Shown: positions 22,260 to 34,121 of the stretch, one piece after another
How the letters are laid out: each line of letters begins with the position of its first letter
How positions within the stretch are numbered: the first letter of the stretch is position 1
Source: Rhinopomastus cyanomelas
Lineage: Eukaryota > Chordata > Aves > Bucerotiformes > Rhinopomastidae
Direction: 5' to 3'
Length of the DNA stretch: 64,000 bases
Assembly: GCA_013400115.1 (NCBI GenBank)
Contig: VXBP01001824.1
Location: 45,829-109,828, forward strand
Translations under genes and position numbers: made by a program
Notes under the pieces: generated by a model
Databases searched by the model: none
Told to the model about the DNA's origin: nothing
Seen by the model: the letters and a program-made list of their open reading frames with translations, nothing else

Positions 22260-25200
22260 GGCTGCTCCATCCCAGCAGCAAACAGGCTGGAGGGAGAGAT
22301 GCTGCTTCTACTGGTGGGGTTGCTCCATTGCAGGAGTACGGTGTGGCTCTACCTGTAAGAGGGATTCGTTTCATCCAACAGTTTGGCAGTGAGGTCACAG
22401 GCAACCCAATCGGTCTCGTTTCTTTCTGACTGACACCTATCGTGTAGAGTGCAAAGTCAAAATGGTGTTTATCTGCCTTCATCTGGACCTCAGTAGCATC
22501 AATTTGTAGTCAAAAGCCATGGTCTTGCACAGAGAAGCCAGATGGATTTGATCCAAGCTTCACTCATCCTTTGACTGAGCTTTGAGCACCTTCTCTCCGT
22601 TCAGGCTGAAACGGTAGAGCGATCTGTGCAGTGCTCTCCCCATCCAGGGCAGTGAGCAAACTTTGCCTGCAGACCCACCTTTTTTCTCTGCAGCTCTTGG
22701 TTACCTGTGCTGGTTCACACAGTGCTCATGCTGGCCAAACACAGACCAGTTCCAAGCGAGACAAATCGTGTTCCTCAGTCAGAGCTGAAGCATCTGGTTT
22801 CTTTGTCTGAATCAGAAACTCTCCACAGGTCACACCTGTGGCCAATAGGGCCTGAGGGATAAAGCAGGTCATTGTTTGGGTAAACATGAGATGCCATGAG
22901 GAAGCGTTGGCTTGCCAGGTGGCACAGGGAAATAGCAGCTTTATTCTGCTTTTCTCTGGGTTTTTGTCAAGACAGGCACCGCCAGCCATTCTTCATATCA
23001 CTCAAGTGTCCTCCCCCATCCCTGTGGGGGAAAGCAAGTTTTAGGGAATGATATAATCAGAGCAGGAATTTGGGCTTGACAGGTTTTTCTTCACCAATTT
23101 GAGGCACCATGTGGGGAACACCTGCAATTAACGGGACCAACAATTTTGGTACAAGGGATGCAGAGCAGTTGGCAGAGGATGGTTCAACTCATCACTCCCA
23201 GTTTACCCCGGGGAAGCCCAGGCTGTAGATCTGCAAGCCAAGGCATGTATATCGCTGCAGCTCAAAGCTTGTGTCATTTATTCTTGAATTTTCTTGGCTG
23301 AAGGGGATCTACCTGGTGAAGGGAGAAGGTGTGGGGTTGTTCACCCACCACTTGCCCCCTGACTGGCAGGCTCTGCTTTACTGATTTGTCCAGGACTGGA
23401 GCTGCATGTTTTGAGTGAAGACTCACTGAGGATCTGCCCCTGTGACTCTGGATAAATGAAACACTTTGCCGTCTGGCATATCACTCCATTTCCCACGAAT
23501 GGCACAAATAGTCACCACGGCACGTACAAACACAAGGCATCTATTATTGGCACCTCTCCTTGGCTCGCCATCGTGACGTCCAACCTGGAGGCAAGTGTTA
23601 ATGCCCTTATAAGGCTCCTCGCACACATTTAAATGTGTTATCCTTTGGCCGATGATCCAAACTGCTATCTCAGTAGCATACGGCATGGGGAGGTGGGAGA
23701 TTTTCTTGGCTCTGTGGTGAGAGAGAGAAATTAAAAAGGAGCCTACAATGCTGAGTCACTGACAAATAACTTACTATGGAATACAGTCGGGCTTCAGAAA
23801 GGAGGCAGCTGATAGTGAGTCAGTGACTGACTAGTGCCTCCTAGATTTTCCTCCTTGAGAAAGATGCGATTTAACAGGATGAAGCGCCAGCAGAAAGTTG
23901 TTCTCTGTGTTACTGAGTCAATATTACTAATTATACACATGGTTAAAGCTGTCAAGCTACATTACATGTCACGTAATGTGTGCATTTGGGTTGATGCATA
24001 GCATCGCTGCCGTCGAGAAGCGGTGCAGCACGTCCCATTAAAATAGCCGGCTCTCAGATGCTGGAAATTTTGCCAGACTTCAACTGCTTGACTCTGTTAG
24101 TTCCAGCATGTCCCCTCTTTTGGGCACTCAGTCCTATTTAGCCTCCTGGCTTAGCACAACTAAAACCAAAGCAGGTAGTTTTGTGTTCAAAAGCCGTATT
24201 ACTTTCCAAGGGCAAAGTGGGTACGGTCCTGAGGCAGAAGGTAGAAGAAGGTCATTTAGTATCAGTTTAGTATCAGTGAAATCAAATTTGCATGTGCTCA
24301 GTTTTAAATGTTTTATTCTGGGGTGTACCTGTGTCTTTTCCCCCATCACCTCCACCCAGTCTGACCACTCATACTCAAAAGTAGCTGACTCAGGACCACA
24401 GGCCCCAAGGAGGGAAGTAGAAAGCAGGTCTGTGCGATGTTGTTCTGGTCTCCTTTCCCTTGATCCCAGATCTGTTTAGCTGCCGGGCACAGCTGACGAT
24501 TAAATTCTCACATATTCACACAAACTTCTACCCCCGTGTGACCAACACTGCTCCGTTTAGAAGACAACTTACTGTCTCGTTGGACATAAATAACATGGGA
24601 AAAGTTAAGATCTTGTCAAGTCTATCATCTAAGAGCCAAATGTTGAAGCCTTTCCAGCCAGCCCAGCCTTGGCCATGGCAGCAGGGGATTGAGGGACCTG
24701 AGCAATGTGATACCTTCTGTGTTCCCAACAGGCTGCTCACCCAGCTGATGTCCCTTTCATCTTTGCCTGTGCTCTTGCCTCCAGAGACAAAATAGCATCA
24801 ATCTAGAAATTCCTGGGATACCATTCTAATCATTGCATTATGGAGGAGATTATAACTACTGCTGAGCAGACCACAACCAGGTGGAAAGCATTTCCTATCT
24901 TCCTCTTCCACCTGCACTCTCAGAGGAGACATGAGCTTCAGCCTGGCAAGGGGAATATTTTCCCTGAAGTAATTCCAGCTGGGACACTGTGGTCAGGAGG
25001 GCTTTTCTGAGCACAAGCATCATAAAGGCATAGAACAATCCACTGTTGACTTGCACTGTTAATTAGAGAGTGAATGCTGTTTCTGACTAAAGGCTGGCTG
25101 CTAAAAGAGTGGAATTGGTTATTCATACTGTCCAAACTGTATGAACTCACACAGTGATCCAACTGCTAGTGAATGAGGATCATAACACTGGTCAAATATT

Positions 25201-26385
25201 TTTGCATGATGCTTTTGTTTGCTTCTTGAACAAAAGTGTCTTTTTTCCCCCTAAAATAAAGCTTTTCTTGAGAAATGGGGACATAATCAACAATGTCACT
25301 GTGTTCTTTCAGACTAGTGCCTCACTCTTCAACCCCGCGAGACAAAGCACCTCCTTATCTCCACCATGGCTTTACTAAACCCCATTATAAACCTCATTAT
25401 TAAAGCAACTGGCATTCCCGATAGAAGGGGAGAGGGGTGACCAAAGGCTTCTCCAGGCCAGGGAAGAGGCGAGTCCACAGGGCTGCAGGGAACGGTTGAT
25501 TCCACTGATGACAGCAGTATCTCATCTGCTGTTGCTGAAGGACTTCTGAGCCAGGCTCTCATTGGCCCTGAGGCAATGAAGTGGTCTTGAAGTGCATGTG
25601 AGCATGTAGTTATGATCAAAAATCTTCTTTTAAGGAAGAATTGTCTTCTATCCATGAAAACTACACTCAGACCCTTCTTTCAAGAGCAGCAAATTAATGT
25701 AATTTTAAAAGAAAAAAGCCCCACTCACGTTTTCCTTTGCATACTCATGAAAAGAGGTTCTCAGAGATGACCTTCCCAAAATGCCTGTCAACAAGCAGTT
25801 ATAAAACAAGAGATCTAACATTTTTCTAACACAGAGTGAAGAGCAGCCAACTTCCCATAGACACGGATTTTCTCAAACTAATTTTATTTCCTTATCTTTA
25901 GTCATCTGTTGAAAAGAAAACACTAAATATATCCCTCAGTCTACTCCTTCCAGTGATAGCTCAAAGGAGTAAAGAACCATATGCTCCTTCAGCTGATCAT
26001 ACTGTCTCCATGACAATGCACATTTGCAAAGTTTGCTTCTAACAACTTGGTAGTAGGAGCTTATAATTAAGGGTATCAGGCAGCCTTTCAGGAGGGAAGG
26101 GATGCTTGTTGCTGCAGCTTCTTTGGTCAGGCTTCCCTTCCCACTTCTGCAGAGAACCTGCCCAGAACTTCAGTCTGTGGAGATCAGCTTAGCTTCAGAC
26201 ATGTCAGCATCTAGCACCAGCCCAGAACCTCATACAGAGAGCCTCTTCAAGTTCCACACAAGGTTCAATACATCAGTAAAAACACTTTCAAGGTGTCTTA
26301 CCAGAAAAGTTTAGATTTTCATGATGTCCTTCTCGTTAAAGGGCATTTGTCCCACACAATGTTTAAATTCAGTGAAACCCAAAGT
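22260..26385. other. Unique non-coding sequence, about 4.1 kb
   Basis: No gene or transposon recognised. It contains a candidate regulatory block at 23740-24060, described separately. Confidence 0.45.
23740..24060. promoter_or_regulatory. Candidate enhancer with three AP-1/MAF sites
   Basis: TGAGTCA occurs exactly at 23752-23758, 23816-23822 and 23914-23920. The first sits in TGCTGAGTCAC, which resembles half of a MAF recognition element. A perfect 7-bp inverted repeat (ACATTAC at 23959-23965 and GTAATGT at 23973-23979) follows. Such density suggests a bZIP-bound regulatory element; function and conservation are not testable here. Confidence 0.35.
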
Positions 26386-26650
26386 ATCACAGAACTGCTA
26401 AGGTTGGGAGACACCTCCAACATCATCAAGCCCAGCCATCAGCCCATCGTCACCCTGACTATTAAATCATATTTCTTAGCGCCACGTCTACTTGTTTTTT
26501 GAAAAAACATCTCCAAGGACGGCAACTCCACTCCGACCTGGGGAGCCTGTTCCAATCCCTGACCGCTCCTTCAGTGAAGAAATTTTTCCTAATGTTCAAT
26601 CTAAACTTCCCCTGGCACAGCTTCAGGCCATTTCCTCTTGTCTTATCCAA
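26386..26650 (-). mobile_element. CR1: CR1 LINE 3' fragment (old subfamily)
   Basis: Minus-strand CR1 3' end without an obvious tail octamer. The remaining frame (26462-26650) encodes the last ORF2 segment, with RGNGLKLCQGKFRLNIRKNFF and DWNRLP recognisable. It is similar in type to 6621. Confidence 0.85.
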
Positions 26651-26654
26651 AAGA

Positions 26655-27316
26655 TTCTATATCCATTCTCTATGCTCTATGGAGTAGAGGCATTTTGAAG
26701 CCATGACCTCCTTAAGACCAGGCATGGCAAAGAAGGAGCTGGGACTGCAGGCACTGAGGGAGAGGTTAGTTGGCTACTAGTAAAGGAAAAGCGTATGCCA
26801 GAAAACAAAAGGGAATGATTTACATACAAGGAGGCTTAAGTGTCAGTAGTCAAAGAAAAAATAGCAGCTCTCAGATGGGAAGGTGCAGAGTTTGTCTCAA
26901 AGACAAATCATAGGATCTGACTACATCGCTTTTAAATGTCTTAAAAATGTAGCTCTAGGTAGAAGCATCTTTTGTACTAAAACAATGTAAGACAATTCCT
27001 TGTTTGGTCATCCTGCGGCACCTAAGGCAGACCAAAGCGTGAGAAGTCCTGTGTTTAAGGATTTTACTCCTCTCTCTGGGGCAGCTCAGCTCACCCCAGT
27101 TAAGCAGACTCTGTCCTGAGCTCTATGGCACTGCGACCTCACCCCAACAGCGATTTATTTAGCTTATGGACACTTACTGGCCTGCCCATGGCTAGCAGAT
27201 GTGTGATGGGTATAATAATCTGTGAAGAGTGAGATACTCAGCAGAGCGCTTGGGCTGGGTGACCTCTAAAATTTAGGAATCTTTTCCAAAATAGCTCTTA
27301 GAGATGACAGGCTCAA
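26655..27316. other. Unique non-coding sequence
   Basis: No gene recognised. A stretch at 27255-27297 vaguely resembles a plus-strand CR1 end, but too weakly to call. Confidence 0.45.
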
Positions 27317-27440
27317 GTCACAGAATCACAGAACTATTGAGACTGGAAAAGACTTCAAAGATAATCAAGACTAGCCTATGACCTAGCATCACCACATGGA
27401 TCAGACCACAGCGCTTCACATCTCCAGAAACATCGCGCCC
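27317..27440 (-). mobile_element. CR1: CR1 LINE 3' remnant (old)
   Basis: The CAGAATCACAGAA tail-like start at 27320 is followed by a diverged pre-tail block (GACTGGAAAAGACTTCAAAG) and CCTAGCATCACCACATGG, as in the copy at 28900. Only about 120 bp are recognisable. Confidence 0.7.
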
Positions 27441-27985
27441 ATCAGTAAAGAGTCACCCTCGGGGTTTTACCCTGTGCAAACTCTGGGCTATCTCTTCTCT
27501 GCTATAAGCATTCAGGAAAGACATTGGTTGACCAAAAAAAGGCAGCCACTACTACCCCTTCTAGTGCCCAGGTAGGTCAGGGCAACGCTGGGAAGAGACC
27601 ATGCTCCCTGGGAGAGAAGATGATGTCATGAAAAGTTTTATGTATTAAGCCTTTGACATCAGATCTGTTGGATCTTTATTGAACAGAGTCAAGAAAGGGT
27701 CAGAGATGGTGTCTTACAAGAGTGGGGCAGATGCCACATTTGTGGGCAAATTGCCCATGGAGGGGACCACAGGTTCTGGAGGTGCAGGTGACCAGCCTTT
27801 TGAGCTGAAGCAAGGCCTGATCACCCAAAACCAGAGGTGTTGCAGACCTGTTTATTCTTCTTTAAACCCTTTACATTCCAGTTTTCTCCAAGTTTTTAGG
27901 GTTTTTCTTTTTTGTATTAAACCTTGTGGGTTTCTCTTAATCTCTTTATATTTTTAGTCAGTGGTTATTTTTTTAACTGTAATTG
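27441..27985. other. Unique non-coding sequence, T-rich at its right end
   Basis: Nothing recognised; 27850-27985 is T-rich. Confidence 0.45.
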
Positions 27986-27987
27986 CA

Positions 27988-28200
27988 GGAGAAAAACTGC
28001 TTCAAGGAAAAAGTCTTCAGGCATTGGAACAGGCTTCCTAGGCAGGTGGTTGAGTTGCCATTCCTGGGTGTGTATACAAGTTGTACGGTGAAGGAGGTTA
28101 GGGACAGGGTTTAGTGCTGTGCTTGGTGTGGCTGGGTTTGTGGTCAGAATCTGTGATCTTCATGGCCCTTTCCAACCTAGAAGACTTTACAGTTCTGATT
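27988..28200 (+). mobile_element. CR1: CR1 LINE 3' fragment (old)
   Basis: Plus-strand fragment with the ORF2-end landmark TTGGAACAGGCTTCCTAGGC (28024-28043) and a diverged pre-tail block (CATGGCCCTTTCCAACCTAG) near 28160-28180. Its left end starts mid-ORF2. Confidence 0.75.
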
Positions 28201-28898
28201 TGAAAACACCATCTGCTGGAAAACGTTGTCATTCCCATACTTACAGCAGTCATGTTACACACCAAACACACGCAGGCGTTTGAACTTCGTTCTAACCAAG
28301 CTGGCCAGGACATCCAACTTATTGATTGCTTCCATGGGCAAAAAAGCCCCTAAAATTAAAATCTTCAACTACAATAAAACAGGAGAAAATTGCTCAGCAA
28401 AAGGTTTTGTCCAGGCCGCACACTGCCAGGGGCAGCCTCTGCCTAAACGAGAGACATGTTCTGTTGGTATTTTCAGAACTTGGGTGTTTCAACGTTCCCC
28501 CGTTGGCACAGTAGCTGCCAGCACCCCTGTTCTGAACTTCACGTATTTCACGCCAACAGAAAGACGCAGCCGGCTGAAATGGTGAATGAGGCTCAGGGTC
28601 AGTTTTCTATCAAGGGATAACCCAAGAGAGGGGTGGTAGATTAGGTTGACCCCACATGACAGATACAAATGGACCTACAGGATATATCTCAGTTCAATAA
28701 TAAAAATTTCAACTGGAAGAGATGTGGCTGTTTTTTTAAAAGGCTATAAAAACATGATGCATTTATTTTAAAACGAACCTGACCTATCTGAGATGTTGGC
28801 ATGAAGCACTGAAGGATTTTCCTCTGTCCTTAGTTCACAACCCCGTAAACCGAGCCAGGCATCAAAATCCCATGAATTTGTCAGATAAGTTTATTTTT
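28201..28898. other. Unique non-coding sequence
   Basis: Nothing recognised. Confidence 0.45.
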
Positions 28899-29263
28899 CA
28901 CAGAATGCCAGAACGATTGAGGCTGGAAAAGCCCTCTGAGCTCATCCAGCCCAGCCCAGGACCTAGCATTGCCACATTGGCCAGACCAGGGCACTAAGGG
29001 CCACAGCTGGGTTGTCCTTCAACACCTCCAGGGATGGCGACTCCACCACTGCCCTGGGCAGTCCATTCCAGGCTCTGATCACCCTTTCTGTGAGGAAGGG
29101 CTTCCTGCCATCCAACCTAACCCTCCTCTGGCAGCTTCAGGCCCTGCCCTCTTGTCCTGGCGCTGGTTGACTGAAGAAGAGCCCGACTCCCCCCATCTAC
29201 AACCTCCCTTCAGGGAGTTGTAGAGAGGAAGAAGGTCCTCCCTGAGTCCCCTTCTCCAGGCTT
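28899..29263 (-). mobile_element. CR1: CR1 LINE 3' copy (GC-rich, separate subfamily)
   Basis: Minus-strand copy of about 365 bp. Its pre-tail block (GAGGCTGGAAAAGCCCTCTG at 28919-28938, then ACCTAGCATTGCCACATTGG) differs from the young-type copies, so it belongs to another CR1 subfamily. It has the usual ORF2-end landmarks (CCTGGGCAGTCCATTCCAGG). Confidence 0.85.
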
Positions 29264-29814
29264 GACTGGAAATTTTTACTAAGAAACTTCTATCATTAGA
29301 GCTTTCACTGCTTGTATATCCCATTTAAACCCAACCAAGACCCTCAAGAGCTTGTAGACTCCTGTTGAGTATCTTCCTGCTGCTCTGCTCCTCCCAGCTC
29401 TTGCCCTCCCAGCAGTCAGACTCAGGACACTGCTCACAAGCCTCCACATGCATTTGATGCCTGACTGTGTTTGATAGTCCTCTAGAAATTCTGATTTCTT
29501 TCTTACCTGCCCACCATGAACATACCAGATTCCTCCTGAAGTCTATTTAGAGGGAGTGGAGCTCAGGCTTCTTTAATGACAGTTGAGTCTCCTGTTATCC
29601 CTTCACCTCGCGTGTGTGGGTACCGAGAGCTAAGATGTAATCTGCCTCAGAGAAGTCACATCTAGACTAGTCTACCAGCATTATGTGATGAAAGGAGGTG
29701 TGCTGTGCAAGAAGGAGGTTCTGCTGGGAGGAGAGACAGCTCAAAATTCACAGCTTCCTCTTCAAGCCTCCAAAACTCACAGATCCAGAAATACTTCAGG
29801 AGCAGAGAAGTGAT
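29264..29814. other. Unique non-coding sequence
   Basis: Nothing recognised. Confidence 0.45.
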
Positions 29815-30335
29815 AACCCCCTGTCCTCAGCGTTGGTGAGGCCACACCTCGAGTACTGGGTTCAGTTTTGGGCACCTAAGTTGAGACATTGAGGTGATGG
29901 AGCAGGTCCAAAGAAGGGCAATACGTTAGAGAAGGGTCTGGAGAACAAACCTTGTGAGGAGCAGTTGGAGCTGGCTAGTCTGGGGAAAAGGAGGCTGAGA
30001 GGAGATCTTATTGCCATCTACAACTACATCAAAGGAGGGTGTAGAGAGGTGGGGCTTGGTTTCTTCTCACAAACAACAAGTGACAGGACAAGGGGAAATG
30101 GCCTGAAGTTGTGCTGAGGTGGGGGGTCTGGGTTGGACATTAGGAAAAACTTAACTGAAAAGGTCATTAGGCCTTGGACAGGCTGCCCAGGGAGGGGGCT
30201 GAATCTCCATCCCTGAAAAGCTGTGTAGATCTGGAGCTTAGGGAGAGGGCTTAGCGGTAGCCTTGGGACAGTTGGGTTAATGGTTGGACTCCATGATCTC
30301 AAAGGTCTTTTCCAACCTGAGGAATTCAATGATGT
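29815..30335 (+). mobile_element. CR1: CR1 LINE 3' copy, about 520 bp
   Basis: The plus-strand copy starts at the CR1 block reading GGTGAGGCCACACCTCGAGT (29836-29855). It continues through the ORF2 C-terminal segment to a degenerate 3' end near 30335. Frames are broken by indels. Confidence 0.88.
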
Positions 30336-33287
30336 GTTTGCTTAGTACAAACCACTCTTCTTTCAGTGAGTGTGATCCAGCCCTGCCTGGGCTTTGCTAA
30401 TGTCTCAGTTTATTGGGAAAGCACGTGAGACCTGGTGTGCCAGGAGCTTAAGAGGCACTGCTCAAAGTTATTCAGCGCCTCTGAGAGCTTCCCAGTGAAC
30501 GATAACGTAAAGGGTTCTGCGTGTGTGCCCAAGTGTTGAACAAATGCTGCCTATTACGGAGTTTAAGGGGAGGAAATGCTTTCCAGACACACAAGCTTTT
30601 TCTAAGAGAATTTCTACTCTGTAGGATGTCATACACATAATGCTGATGCCATAAATGTCACCACACAGCAGTTTTCATTCAAAAAAATATGATTGATGTC
30701 AAGAAAATAACAAGAAATATATTTCCTTTTTAATTTCTCCTACCTCTGCCCCTTTCATTGGGCTTTGGGAAACAGACTTCAGGAGAGCTTTGAAGAATCA
30801 TAAAAAATCAATCACCCTCAGCTTTCAGAGGGTGGGAAAACCTAGAAAACTGCCACAGATTTTGAGAGGCTGAGGAAGCGGCACAGCCCCAGCAGACGTC
30901 TCCAGCCCAGCAGCCTGCTGTATATTGAGCTGCTGGTGTCACAGCCCACTTCTGGAGATGAGGGCCTGGTGGGTCCCAAGAACTTGTGAGACATTGTTTT
31001 CTAGGAAGGATTTCAGGCCAGAAGCCTGGTGGAGAAGCCATCTGTGCAGGTATAGGAGTCATTAACTTCTTACAAAGTTGCACTCCAATGAAAAAAGCAA
31101 TAAGATTTTGGTGCAGACACGTAATGAAGAGCAGGTGGAGCACCCTAGAAGACCGGGGTCAGATGAACCCAGATGAATGGCAGCAAGCCCCAGGCACACA
31201 TGGTCAGCAGCATCTCTGCTCCCACAACACCAGGCTGCATCTTCTCATGTCCCCAGGTGTGAACCCTGGAAGGGACCCTCTTCCGCACGTCTAGGAAAAC
31301 TAATCTCTCTTTCTTACCTTCTTTTCCTGTTCACTTTGTTTTACATTTTCCTAAGCAAAAAAATCTCCACGAAGCTTATTAATGTTGAGGTTTTTTGAAG
31401 GCTCAGGTTAAGTGGCTGGAGCTACGCTGGCACAGCTCCGGCACCCTCTGGCTTACCGGGGGCTGTGTTATGCTAAAGCTCCACAAGCACATGGTGAGGG
31501 ACAGCAACAACCCAAAGAGCTCACAGCCTGGGGAGACAAGCCAGTCAAAAAAACATTCATGTCCCAACCAAACAGGGAGATTGGGACCCTAATTATTTAA
31601 TTGCCTCCAGCTCCTTTTGGTCAATAGGGAAAGACAGACACCTCCAGGGGTGATTCAATTCAGGACAGACTAGACACCCTGAAGATGTACAACCCCTTAT
31701 AGCAATGACCATCCTGGTTTAGATATTTTCATTAGGCAGGGTCAATCCAGGATTGAGTTATTGGCTCAGGACTGACCCAGGCTTGGGTTAGACCCAAAAG
31801 TCTGCCTGCATCCTTGGAAACCCAGACCAAGACTTGGACTAAACAGACAGCCTCTGGTTTTTTGCCTCATTACTGCTTTAATTTTGTGACTATTTAGTGG
31901 TCACCAAGGTGGCTGTCTTCCTCCCACTGCCTAATATGCAACTCCCTGGGGTGGGATGTTTGTCCCCCCAGCAGAAAATAAAAGAGTCACAGCAGAAGCA
32001 GAGGGTGTGGAGGCAGATGCTTTTTGGGCATCAGAACTGGCAGTTTTTAGAGTCTCCAAATGAGTAGGCGACTGTGCTAAGGCTCTTTCTCCCACCACAA
32101 ATCACGAAGCCAAGTATCTCAGCTGCACTACATGTCTGCAGAAGCTCCTTCTCTGGTGCTGGCTAGTGTGAGAAGAGCTCTGCTGGCATGCAGCTCACTC
32201 GAGCACTGGTGTGCATGTGGTCAGAATTAAGGCAAATCCCAAAACTCTCAAGGCAAACCCCAGAACATTTACAGCATGTGTCTGAGATGCACTTATGGGC
32301 AAAGCCCTTCTGCCACTTATAACCTGCCTGGCTTCACAAAAGCAGCGCGGAGCACACTGAGCTTCAGGGCGATCTTCAAGAAGACAAACCCTCCATAGAT
32401 ACTGGCACTTGGACAGCCACATCCTTGCAGCAGGGGGGAAGTCATGGACACAAGGAGCCCAGAGAACAGAGATCTTCTCCACTCTTTTAGAGAAGAGAGT
32501 TGAACAAATTAGCCAAAGGTAGTGAAAACAGTTGTACTTACATATCTTGTGCTCTATAAAAGAGAGGCCCTTCCAGTGAAACAGATGGGTTTAGATGCCA
32601 TTTAAAGCAACACTTGCTTTGCCCAAGAAAGCCTCACAGAAGCTTTGTTTGTGGATTATGCAAGCAGTTTGTGCAAGAAAGAGTCTGGCTACATGTCTCT
32701 AACATCATGGGAAGCCTTCTTAGTCAAAGCAGAACCAGAGGATTCAAGAAAAACAGCCCTCATGTTCTTAAAGCTCCAGCACCACTGTTGACTTAAACTA
32801 CCCATGGCTGGTAGGTGACCTTAATTCTGTAACTGTGGCTTCACCTTCCCTTTGCTGCTTTCAGCCTTTGAGATAGGCTGGTCTCAGAGAGACCTTTTTA
32901 GGAACTACACAGCTTCATTGTTCCTCACCAAGTGTAAAGGCCATCACTAAAGTGCAGAGGTAAAAGGTGAAGAAACTTCTTTAAAACAATCGCACCAGGG
33001 GAAGTGGTCATTACAGGTGTGACATCTCGAAAACCTTCGGAGGCGATCCACCAACTGGGCAGGTGCTGCCTCAGCCAGTTTGCACCTTCTCCTACAACAA
33101 TTGTCTTCAGGGACCAGAAGAATGAGATCTAAGCAACAGGCTTGAGACATTCCCTTTCTCTGCCTCCTTCCTTTTGCAGTCCTGTCCTGCAGACTGGGAC
33201 CATTGCCAATATACACTTCAGATATGTGCATGTTGAAGAACATGGAAAACAGGCAACACCTTAACTTCTCATTGTGTGCCGTGGAAA
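30336..33287. other. Unique non-coding sequence, about 3 kb
   Basis: No gene, RNA or transposon recognised. It is flanked on the right by the minisatellite. Confidence 0.45.
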
Positions 33288-34121
33288 GGTACTAAACCCA
33301 TACTGAAGGTACTAAACCCATACTGAAGGTACTAAACCCATACTGAAGGTACCAAACCCATACTGAAGGTACTAAACCCATACTGAAGGTACTAAACCCA
33401 TACTGAAGGTACTAAACCCATACTGAAGGTACCAAACCCATACTGAAGGTACTAAGCCCATACTGAAGATACTAACCCATACTGAAGGTACTAAACCCAT
33501 ACAGAAGGTATTAAATCCTTACAGAAGGTACTAAAACCTTACAGAAGGTACTAAACCCATACAGAAGGTACTAACCCATACAGGAGGTACTAAACCCATA
33601 CTGAGGGTACTAACCCATACAGAAGGTACTAAACCCATACTGAAGGTACTAACCCTTACAGGAGGGACTAAACCCATACTGAAGGTACTAACCCACACAG
33701 AAGGGACTAAAACCATACTGAAGGGACTAAACCCATACAGAAGGGACTAAAACACACAGANNNNNNNNNNNNNNNNNNCTGAAGGTACTAACCCACACAG
33801 AAGGTACTAAACCCATACTGAAGGTACTAAACCCATACTGAAGGTACTAACCCATACTGAAGGTACTAACCCATACAGGAGGTACTAAACCCATACTGAA
33901 GGTACTAACCCATACAGAAGGTACTAAACCCATACTGAAGGTACTAAACCCATACAGAAGGTACTAAACCCATACTGAAGGTACTAACCCATACAGAAGG
34001 TACTAAACCCATACTGAAGGTACTAAACCTGTGCAGAAGGTACTAAACCCTTGCAGAAGGTACTAAACCCATACAGAAGGTACTAAACCCTTACAGAAGG
34101 TACTAAACCCATACAGAAGGT
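33288..34121. repeat. 20-bp minisatellite, about 42 units
   Basis: The basic unit is GGTACTAAACCCATACTGAA. Units 1-4 and 5-8 are identical 80-bp blocks in which every fourth unit has GGTACC instead of GGTACT. From about 33550 to 33720 a 19-bp variant lacking one A alternates with 20-bp units, giving a 39-bp dimer with CATACAG and CATACTG endings. The right end has units with CTTACAG and CTTGCAG. An assembly gap interrupts the array, so the true length is unknown. Confidence 0.95.
33761..33778. other. Assembly gap (18 undetermined bases) inside the minisatellite
   Basis: Eighteen consecutive N lie between two stretches of the same repeat. The gap size may be arbitrary; the missing piece could be any number of units. 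Confidence 0.95.

Noticed and set aside
27255..27297. Additional plus-strand CR1 tail
   Set aside because: Only scattered words match (TGACCTCTA, TTTTCCAA); too short and diverged.
28226..28585. 119-codon plus-strand frame
   Set aside because: No domain or splice context, and it starts next to a CR1 fragment; likely chance.
33531..33716. Repetitive valine/serine-rich minus-strand protein
   Set aside because: It is a translation of the minisatellite; 19-bp and 20-bp units shift the frame repeatedly.
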